A stretch of DNA of 64,000 nucleotides from Vibrio sp. AND4. GTDB lineage: Bacteria > Pseudomonadota > Gammaproteobacteria > Enterobacterales > Vibrionaceae. The stretch is from the NCBI RefSeq assembly GCF_000171815.1, contig NZ_ABGR01000007.1, forward strand, positions 62,001 to 126,000, read 5' to 3'. Shown here one piece after another: positions 57,752 through 64,000 of this stretch. Under the pieces are notes generated by a model. It searched no databases, was not told the origin of the DNA, and worked only from the letters and a program-made list of their open reading frames with translations. Each line of letters starts with the position of its first letter. Within the stretch, counting starts at the first letter, position 1. Both the position numbers and the translations under genes were made by a program.

Positions 57752-59740
57752 AGTGGTTGAGTCTTGCTCTGGTGCGCTCTGATCTGATTGGTCCTGTTCG
57801 GCCGGTGAGTGGCTTGACGCCGAAGCACTGCTTTTTTGCAGTGGCTTTTCCTCTCGCTCGGTCTGTGCTGGTTTATTTATGCACTGATTCGTTTCAATTT
57901 CGTCACTCAGCACATCGCCTTTAATCATGCCGCACAAGGTTTGGAGTTGGTAAATCACGCCGTTAAGCGGGTTGCTCGCCATATCAAATTGACCAGACAG
58001 GTTACCCTTAATGGTCTTGCCTGAAATGGTGACTGGTTGAAGTTTAACTTCGCCGCGCTGAGCCTCTAAACGCAGCGGGCTGAAGGTGATAGCATCGCGT
58101 GAATCATCGGCTGTTGATTTTAAGCTGGTATCACGTAAGTTGGCTTCCGCTTCTCCCGATACGCTGTAAGCAAACATGCTTTGATCGCCGGCCAGCCCCT
58201 TTAGGTCGAGACTCAAATCAGAGAAACCATCAACCGCGAGTGCCGCTGGTAAAAACGGGTGAAACCATGCCAGAGGAAGCCCATCTGCATTAAGGTTGAG
58301 CGCCCAAGGTTGGCTGGTTGTACTGAGATCGATCTGTCCCAAGCCTTCGATATAGCCGTGCTCAAGAGGAACGAACAGGCGTGTCAGTTGCCAGAGGCCG
58401 TGGTCACTTTGCGTTGCAATCGCCGCGTGTGAGGAGATTACTTGCTTGTAACTCGCGTTGACGACGCTCGCTTCTAACTTGCCGTTCCAAATCCCCCAGC
58501 GGCCGTTGTTATGTTTTGCTTCTAGCTGGTCCCCTTCCATATTTAAGCCAGAAAGCTGCCAGTAAGGTTGTTTTGATAACTGGATAACTTGGCTGCGTTT
58601 TATCTCAAACTGCTTTACATCGACCTGGCGGAGCTTATTGGTGGCTTTTTGCCACCAGTCGACCTTGTCATTCGGTTGGATAGTCCATTTTAATCCACTG
58701 ATGATGGCGCTGTTGATTTTCCAATGCTCAGGTTCAAATATGCCTGAAACCTGCACAGCTCCTTGCTGCCAATCCAAGCTCAGTTCTTGCAGTTGAATCG
58801 CCCCGGGCTTGAGGGTGGCATTTAAGCGAGGCTCAACTGCGGTTTGATCTTGGAAACGCACGCTGTCTGCTTGCAGAGAAAGCTGCGCTGTTGTGTTCCA
58901 TAGTGACAATGGCAGAGAGGCGTTCTCTAGTGATAACTCTAGGTTTTGCCAATGCCAAGCACCGTACTCAATATCCGCATTGAGGAGATCAAGGCTGTTG
59001 ATATGATTGATGCGAACTGGCAGGGTTTGCCATGGTTTAGCGAGTAAAGATTGCAGCAGTTGATTGTCGATGTTCAGCTTATCGGCGGTCATGTTTATGA
59101 TTGACCAACCTTGTGGGTATTGTTCACCTTGAGCGGAGATCTCACTGCCACGCCAGTTAAATGAGGCGCCGTAAAGTGTGCTGTCTTGTATTTTGTAATC
59201 CAGATCTACCAGCAACTTGTCGAATGCCTCACCATTCCAGTGCAGTTGTTCGGCAGAGAGCTGAATCGTACCATATGGCATCTTTTGTGCGTTAGTTGAC
59301 CATGTTGGGTCTTGGATTTGTACATTCAAACCCGTAATGCTGAAGGTATCATCGGCGTAATCTAGGTTCTTGAGCGCTATTTGATGGAGGTAAACGTTGC
59401 TCGATGGCGGCAGCGTTGGTATGCCTTGTTGTAAGCTCAACCCATCAATCAATAACGTATCGACAATCCATTTCCCATCACGGCGAATATCCGGATTTAA
59501 CCAGAGATCGATTTGCTCAATCAAGGGCAGATCTTGTCGCTTGGTTACCACGCCACTGAGGGTAAGATGATAAGGAAACTCGTATTGCACGTTATCGACT
59601 TGCAGTGGCAAATCGACAAAATCGGAAAACAGATGCCAGGTTTGGCGCGAATGCGAGGTGGTGAGCATACCCACAAAGACGGCCGGAGCTGCGATCGCCA
59701 GTATGAGAATAAGAAGTAGAATTCGACTTGTTGTTTTCAT
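57737..59740 (-). CDS. AsmA family protein
   Basis: A 667-residue protein with an N-terminal membrane helix (ILLLILILAIAAPAVFVGML) and a long periplasmic beta-rich region made of repeated short strands, typical of AsmA-like/VPS13-type lipid-transfer proteins. The conserved C-terminal AsmA part is GQIDLSTTSQPWALNLNADG to GNLSGQFDMASNPLNGVIYQ. The last 45 residues are low-complexity Ser/Glu/Gln (SSASASSHSPAEQDQSDQ). Family members affect outer-membrane lipid balance. The subtype within the family is uncertain. Confidence 0.82.
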   Translation of the reverse strand: MKTTSRILLLILILAIAAPAVFVGMLTTSHSRQTWHLFSDFVDLPLQVDNVQYEFPYHLTLSGVVTKRQDLPLIEQIDLWLNPDIRRDGKWIVDTLLIDGLSLQQGIPTLPPSSNVYLHQIALKNLDYADDTFSITGLNVQIQDPTWSTNAQKMPYGTIQLSAEQLHWNGEAFDKLLVDLDYKIQDSTLYGASFNWRGSEISAQGEQYPQGWSIINMTADKLNIDNQLLQSLLAKPWQTLPVRINHINSLDLLNADIEYGAWHWQNLELSLENASLPLSLWNTTAQLSLQADSVRFQDQTAVEPRLNATLKPGAIQLQELSLDWQQGAVQVSGIFEPEHWKINSAIISGLKWTIQPNDKVDWWQKATNKLRQVDVKQFEIKRSQVIQLSKQPYWQLSGLNMEGDQLEAKHNNGRWGIWNGKLEASVVNASYKQVISSHAAIATQSDHGLWQLTRLFVPLEHGYIEGLGQIDLSTTSQPWALNLNADGLPLAWFHPFLPAALAVDGFSDLSLDLKGLAGDQSMFAYSVSGEAEANLRDTSLKSTADDSRDAITFSPLRLEAQRGEVKLQPVTISGKTIKGNLSGQFDMASNPLNGVIYQLQTLCGMIKGDVLSDEIETNQCINKPAQTEREEKPLQKSSASASSHSPAEQDQSDQSAPEQDSTTLAAE

Positions 59741-59789
59741 TCCTGCCCAAACCTATACATAAATTGGAGTATGAGAATCTCAACTTACT

Positions 59790-59841
59790 TATACCCAAGT
59801 CATTGTTGCTGAATCAAGCATCTCGAGGTTACTTGGGTATA
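59790..59841. repeat. Vibrio-type intergenic palindromic repeat, copy 3
   Basis: TATACCCAAGT at the left and ACTTGGGTATA at the right are perfect inverted 11-base arms. The interior holds GCATCTCGAGGTT, which on the minus strand reads AACCTCGAGATGC, the same block as in the other copies. It lies between the AsmA-like gene and pckA. Confidence 0.88.
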
Positions 59842-59883
59842 GATAGGTTTAAGCTTGTATCAATCTGGGGCTGGATTCAACAA

Positions 59884-59905
59884 AAGCCCCTTAAAATAGG
59901 GGCTT
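59884..59905 (-). terminator. Terminator after pckA
   Basis: On the minus strand AAGCCCC / GGGGCTT forms a seven-base stem with an eight-base loop, followed by TTG-rich sequence. Confidence 0.8.
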
Positions 59906-59949
59906 GAAGATCATTTTTGCCACTGAGATAACAAGGTCTAGTGAATGGT

Positions 59950-61578
59950 TTAATCGAGCTGAGGCCCTGCTGCCACCAGTGATTTACCCTCAGTATGGTC
60001 AGTGTATTTATCAAAATTGTTGATGAAGCGCTTTGCCAAGTCTTTCGCTTTGCTTTCCCATTGCAGCGGGTCAACGTAGGTATCACGAGGGTCAAGGATG
60101 TTTGTCTCCACCCCCGGAAGTGAAGTTGGTACCTCTAGATTAAAGATTGGAATATGTTTGGTTTCTGCCTCTTCAATCGAACCATCAAGGATGGCATCAA
60201 TGATACCGCGTGTATCTTGGATAGAGATACGTTTACCGCTGCCGTTCCAGCCAGTATTGACTAAATAAGCTTCTGCCCCCGCTGCTTCCATACGTTTCAC
60301 CAGCACTTCTGCGTACTTTGTCGGATGCAAGGTTAGGAATGCAGCACCGAAACACGCTGAGAAGGTCGGTGTTGGTTCTGTAATACCACGCTCTGTCCCC
60401 GCTAGTTTTGCCGTAAAGCCTGAAAGGAAATGGTATTTGGTTTGCTCAGGAGTCAGTTTCGATACAGGAGGGAGTACGCCGAATGCGTCAGCGGATAAGA
60501 AGATCACCTTGTTGGCGTGGCCGCCTTTGGATACGGGTTTCACTATGTTGTCGATGTGATACAGTGGGTAAGACACTCGGGTGTTCTCAGTTTTAGAACC
60601 ATCATCAAAGTCGATGGATCCATCGCTGCGAACCGTCACGTTCTCCAATAATGCATCACGGCGAATGGCGTCGTAGATATCAGGCTCGGCTTCTTTCGAT
60701 AGCTTGATGGTCTTTGCGTAACAGCCACCTTCAAAATTGAAGACACCATCATCATCCCAACCGTGCTCGTCATCCCCAATTAGCGCACGTTTAGGATCGG
60801 TAGATAAGGTTGTTTTACCTGTGCCAGATAGCCCGAAGAAGATCGCCACATCGCCTTCTTCACCCATGTTTGCGCTGCAGTGCATCGATGCAATATCCTT
60901 CAATGGAAGGAAGTAGTTCATCATTGCGAACATGCCTTTTTTCATTTCGCCGCCGTACCAAGTGCCGCCGATCAATTGCATGCGCTCTGTTAGGTTGAAT
61001 ACAGTGAAGTTTTCAGAATTTAAACCCTGTTGTTGCCATTTGTCGTTGGTGCACTTCGCACCGTTCATTACCACGAAATCAGGTTCAAATGTTGCTAATT
61101 CCTCTTCTGTTGGGCGGATGAACATGTTTTTCACGAAGTGCGCTTGCCAGGCTACTTCGGTGATCACTCGAATACTTAAACGAGAATCTGGGTTTGCCCC
61201 ACAATAACCGTCAATCACAAATAGACGCTTACCTGAAAGTTGGTTGGTCACTTGCGCTTTGAGATCATCCCACACTTCTTGAGTGATGGGTTTGTTGTCG
61301 TTTCTCACAGTGTCAGAGGTCCACCACATATGCTCTTCTGTCGTTGCATCTTTAACAATGTACTTATCTTTCGGAGAGCGACCAGTGAAGATACCAGTGT
61401 CTACAGCAATCGCGCCAAGCTCAGTAACCACACCACGTTCATAACCGGTTAGGTCAGCACGGGTCTCTTCCTCAAACAGCACTTCGTAGCTAGGGTTGCG
61501 TAAAACCTCTTTAGCGTTTTGCACTCCGTGCTTGGTCAGATCAATTGTTGCAGCCTTTGTGTGTTCCATAACGGTCAT
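59950..61578 (-). CDS. pckA: Phosphoenolpyruvate carboxykinase (ATP)
   Basis: A 542-residue gluconeogenic enzyme converting oxaloacetate and ATP to phosphoenolpyruvate, CO2 and ADP. The kinase-1a P-loop is [19 protein letters not shown], the substrate Arg region [14 protein letters not shown], the metal site [12 protein letters not shown] and [10 protein letters not shown], and the lid [20 protein letters not shown]. The length matches E. coli PckA (540). It starts at ATG with AAGGAG-like sequence upstream. The adjacent hslO is transcribed in the same direction but behind a terminator. Confidence 0.97.
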   Translation of the reverse strand: MTVMEHTKAATIDLTKHGVQNAKEVLRNPSYEVLFEEETRADLTGYERGVVTELGAIAVDTGIFTGRSPKDKYIVKDATTEEHMWWTSDTVRNDNKPITQEVWDDLKAQVTNQLSGKRLFVIDGYCGANPDSRLSIRVITEVAWQAHFVKNMFIRPTEEELATFEPDFVVMNGAKCTNDKWQQQGLNSENFTVFNLTERMQLIGGTWYGGEMKKGMFAMMNYFLPLKDIASMHCSANMGEEGDVAIFFGLSGTGKTTLSTDPKRALIGDDEHGWDDDGVFNFEGGCYAKTIKLSKEAEPDIYDAIRRDALLENVTVRSDGSIDFDDGSKTENTRVSYPLYHIDNIVKPVSKGGHANKVIFLSADAFGVLPPVSKLTPEQTKYHFLSGFTAKLAGTERGITEPTPTFSACFGAAFLTLHPTKYAEVLVKRMEAAGAEAYLVNTGWNGSGKRISIQDTRGIIDAILDGSIEEAETKHIPIFNLEVPTSLPGVETNILDPRDTYVDPLQWESKAKDLAKRFINNFDKYTDHTEGKSLVAAGPQLD

Positions 61579-61849
61579 AGGTGCTCCTTCTAAGGACTTT
61601 TGTAGGGATTATAAGAATATTTAATTTTTAGTTGCTCACCATGCTAGCAACGGGATGGGCAGAAAACAGGGATACAGCTCAAAAAGCCCCATGATTTCAT
61701 TAAGGCTTTCGTTGGCCCGCCACCTACTGGTAAGGGTAGTTTATCGTGGGCGCAAACCTTTGCGCCAGAGGAGAAGAATTATTAATTATATAAAATTAAG
61801 CAGTTGTTTTCTTACGCGCTAGGCGAGGTGTTTAGAGGGGGAGGTCACA
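61579..61849. other. Leader and promoter region of pckA
   Basis: About 270 bases upstream of pckA, AT-rich in the middle. Several short palindromic stretches are present but no box I can name. No gene is supported. In many gammaproteobacteria pckA is controlled by catabolite signals and CsrA. Confidence 0.4.
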
Positions 61850-61876
61850 AAAAGGCCAGCGTTAAGGTGGCCTTTT
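61850..61876 (-). terminator. Terminator after hslO
   Basis: AAAAGGCCA / TGGCCTTTT pair around GCGTTAAGG. It is symmetric but placed to end the leftward hslO transcript. Confidence 0.85.
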
Positions 61877-61911
61877 GAAGGGTAAATTACAAGCTTGTTA
61901 AGCTATGAGAA

Positions 61912-62787
61912 TTAATGCAGGGTTTTCTTTGCTGTCGTTGTTTGCTCGTAGAGCTTAGCCACCTCTGCTTTATCAAATGAATATGACGTACCACAGTAAT
62001 CACAATGTAAAGCAATGGCACCTTCTTCTGCTAAGATTTCATCAATTTCAGATCGTGCTAGGGTAATGATTGCCGCGCCGCTGCGTTCACGAGAACAACC
62101 ACAGTGGAATTCGACTGGTTGTGGCTCGTACAGGCGAACAGAATCTTGGTTGTAGAGGCGGTAAAGCAGTTCGTTTGCTGGTAGCGTAAACAGCTCTTCG
62201 CTTTTCACCGTTGCCGTCAGTTGTTCTAAATGTTCGAAGTCTTCTGGAGACCCTGTCCCATCTGGCATTACCTGAATCATCATGCCGGCAGCGTGAACTT
62301 TGCCTTCGAGTTCACCAGTTCGAATCCATAGTCGCGTCTTGAGCTGTTCTGAGTTCGCGAAGTAGCCTTCAATAACGTCAGCCAGTGTCTCACCTTCTAG
62401 GCCAACAACGCCTTGATAGCGTTCACCCTTTTTGGGTTCAATGGTGATCACTAGATAGCCTTTACCCATCATTTCGTGCAGGCTTGCATCATCAGCGATG
62501 TCCCCTTCCCAGCGTGCAACGCCACGCACCTTCTGATCGTGGTCGCCGTTGATGACAGCAAGTGACACCGGGCCATCACCTTGTAGCTGAATCATGATTG
62601 AGCCTTCGAACTTCAAAGTTGCGGTTAAAAGAGTGGTGGAAACGAGAAGCTCACCCAGCAGTTTTTGTAGTGCTACCGGATATTCCTTGCTGGAGATAAT
62701 ACGTTGGTATGCTTCATCCAATTGAACCAACTCGCCACGTACAGAAAGGTCTTCGAATAGGTAGCGGTGTAAAACATTATGTGCCAT
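61912..62787 (-). CDS. hslO: Redox-regulated chaperone Hsp33
   Basis: A 291-residue holdase chaperone activated by oxidation. The four redox-active zinc Cys are in [12 protein letters not shown] and [10 protein letters not shown] at the C-terminus, spaced CxC and CxxC as in Hsp33. The N-terminal domain has [19 protein letters not shown] and [20 protein letters not shown]. hslR lies 31 bases upstream in the same direction and the pair is conserved across gammaproteobacteria. Confidence 0.96.
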   Translation of the reverse strand: MAHNVLHRYLFEDLSVRGELVQLDEAYQRIISSKEYPVALQKLLGELLVSTTLLTATLKFEGSIMIQLQGDGPVSLAVINGDHDQKVRGVARWEGDIADDASLHEMMGKGYLVITIEPKKGERYQGVVGLEGETLADVIEGYFANSEQLKTRLWIRTGELEGKVHAAGMMIQVMPDGTGSPEDFEHLEQLTATVKSEELFTLPANELLYRLYNQDSVRLYEPQPVEFHCGCSRERSGAAIITLARSEIDEILAEEGAIALHCDYCGTSYSFDKAEVAKLYEQTTTAKKTLH

Positions 62788-62818
62788 GGAGTGCGTTCCT
62801 CGTTGATAATTCCGGCTT

Positions 62819-63205
62819 TTATTGATGTTTGAATTTTATGATGTCACGGCGCTGCTTCTTATCTGGGCGGCGTTCCGGACTCGGGTTGTGGGCGTTGAGT
62901 TTACGTTGCTTAGCGAACTCTTCACGTTGGCTAATACTTTGGTCGGTTTCGCGGTAGAGCGTTTGAGCGATAGGTGCTCCCATACGACGATCAGAGATTT
63001 TTTCGATGATGACGGTCCTCTCTTCATTACCTTGGCGAAGTCGAATCTCAGCGCCCAACTCAACAATTTTGCTTGGTTTGCTTCGTTGCCCATTATAGTG
63101 GACTTTACCGCCATCGACCATGTTACGTGCGATGGATCGGGTCTTATAAAACCTGGCGGCCCAAAGCCATTTATCTAGCCTTACGGCTTCATTTACGGAA
63201 CTCAT
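62819..63205 (-). CDS. hslR: Ribosome-associated heat shock protein Hsp15
   Basis: A 128-residue S4-domain RNA-binding protein. The S4 motif is [20 protein letters not shown] followed by [20 protein letters not shown]. The C-terminus is strongly basic ([20 protein letters not shown]). Hsp15 binds stalled 50S subunits carrying nascent chains and helps recycle them after heat shock. It forms an operon with hslO and is divergent from epsC. Confidence 0.95.
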   Translation of the reverse strand: MSSVNEAVRLDKWLWAARFYKTRSIARNMVDGGKVHYNGQRSKPSKIVELGAEIRLRQGNEERTVIIEKISDRRMGAPIAQTLYRETDQSISQREEFAKQRKLNAHNPSPERRPDKKQRRDIIKFKHQ

Positions 63206-63457
63206 GCTATTCTACACTGTCTCAACACTGCAATAGAGTGCAGTGGCTGGTGGATTATTCACCTACAAATGGAGCCAAAGGGCTTTTTTTTCAAGGCAGT
63301 TATCATAAATTGCACAGGAAAAAGGTATGAAAAAGAGTTTGTGATATAGTTCAGTGCTATTTATTGAGTAATAAGTTTGTTGTAATTTTCGCAAGATAGA
63401 GTCGGCAGTCTTAACTTAATTTAGTCCGGCAGACATAAAAATAAAGGAATCAATTCA

Positions 63458-64000
63458 GTGAAGCGTTTAGAGCTGAGTGCAGGATTGTCAAGTAGCCCGC
63501 TACTGGCTCAGATCAAGTCCAACAATTATACCATTCAAGCGAAACTTAGTTTGTTATTTACTTGCCTATTTATTGCAATGACAGGCTGGGCACTAGGTAA
63601 AGTGGTGTGGTTAGCAATGCCTCAAACTTCTGATGTCACTCAATGGAGCCCGTCAGGTGTTGCCGTCGTATCTGGTAATAAAAAAGATGCGATTGATTTC
63701 GATGCGTTACAAAATGCCAATTTATTCGGAAAGTACAGCGAAAAAAAACCAGTCGTTGTAGAGCAGCCGGTCGTTCAAGATGCACCTAAAACTCGTTTAA
63801 ACCTAACGCTGGTTGGTGCAGTGGCGAGCAGCAATGCAAAAACCAGTTTGGCGGTCATTGCAAACCGCGGTAAACAAGAGACTTACGGTATTGGTGAAGA
63901 AATTGATGGGACGCGAGTAGAATTAAAAGCAGTACTGGTGGACCGAGTCATTATTGACAATCAAGGCCGGGATGAAACCCTTATGCTTGAAGGGATTGAA
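63458..64000 (+). CDS. epsC: Type II secretion inner-membrane protein EpsC, 3' end beyond window
   Basis: The frame is open from GTG at 63458 (AAAGGA upstream) to the edge of the window, 181 codons. It has one N-terminal membrane helix (LSLLFTCLFIAMTGWALGKV), a short linker, and the start of the GspC homology region domain (LNLTLVGAVASSNAKTSLAV, IANRGKQETYGIGEEI). EpsC links the outer-membrane secretin to the inner-membrane platform of the Eps system. It is the first gene of the eps operon in vibrios, and the PDZ domain would lie beyond the window. Confidence 0.93.
   Translation, partial: MKRLELSAGLSSSPLLAQIKSNNYTIQAKLSLLFTCLFIAMTGWALGKVVWLAMPQTSDVTQWSPSGVAVVSGNKKDAIDFDALQNANLFGKYSEKKPVVVEQPVVQDAPKTRLNLTLVGAVASSNAKTSLAVIANRGKQETYGIGEEIDGTRVELKAVLVDRVIIDNQGRDETLMLEGIE

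Overview
The window is chromosomal DNA of a marine gammaproteobacterium, almost certainly a Vibrio and probably of the Harveyi clade. The evidence is gene content and order (uspA-ftnA-uspB-yhiN, ubiE-ubiJ-ubiB-tatABC, hemB, polA-spf-engB, yihI-hemN, add, glnG-glnL-glnA divergent from typA, dtd-yiiD, pckA-hslO-hslR-epsC), protein sequences that read as Vibrio orthologues, and copies of an intergenic palindrome with TATACCCAAGT arms. No rRNA, tRNA, CRISPR array, transposase or integrase was seen.

Layout. 0-5.3 kb: end of rsmJ, a lysine-rich small protein, a DMT permease, the stress genes uspA/ftnA/uspB and the flavoprotein yhiN. 5.35-21.0 kb: an accessory, visibly AT-richer block with two genes of unknown function (one a possible HTH regulator) and a two-operon biosynthetic gene cluster made of discrete NRPS/PKS parts. 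21-33.9 kb: a GGDEF/EAL sensor, a DMT permease, rmuC, the ubiquinone genes ubiE-ubiJ-ubiB, the Tat translocase, tatD, hemB and a GNAT enzyme. 33.9-40.1 kb: three regulatory RNAs (RyhB with a Fur box, Spot 42, and a CsrB-type RNA with 14 GGA motifs) around polA, engB and cytochrome c4. 40.2-44.6 kb: a methyltransferase, yihI, a DUF2489 protein, hemN and add. 44.7-54.5 kb: a second GGDEF/EAL sensor, then the nitrogen regulon glnG-glnL / glnA with NtrC sites and a sigma-54 promoter, and typA. 54.7-64 kb: a DUF2959 lipoprotein, the yihY family, dtd, yiiD, an AsmA-like protein, pckA, hslO, hslR, and the start of the type II secretion gene epsC.

The biosynthetic cluster is the most interesting part. 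A leftward operon (adenylation enzyme, KAS III-like enzyme, carrier protein, unknown protein, MFS exporter) and a rightward operon (papain/BtrH-like protein, carrier protein, group-D flavoprotein, modular-type ketosynthase with a degenerate acyltransferase-like tail, second adenylation enzyme, condensation-carrier protein, thioesterase) diverge from a 240-bp AT-rich region. The parts are enough to load two building blocks on separate carriers, oxidise one, join them and release a small product that the exporter could remove. No phosphopantetheinyl transferase, AT or ketoreductase is encoded, so these would have to come from the host. I do not recognise the cluster as a known pathway. It appears to be inserted between yhiN and a terminator that would otherwise follow yhiN.

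All assignments rest on reading the sequence and remembered family motifs. No database search was possible.
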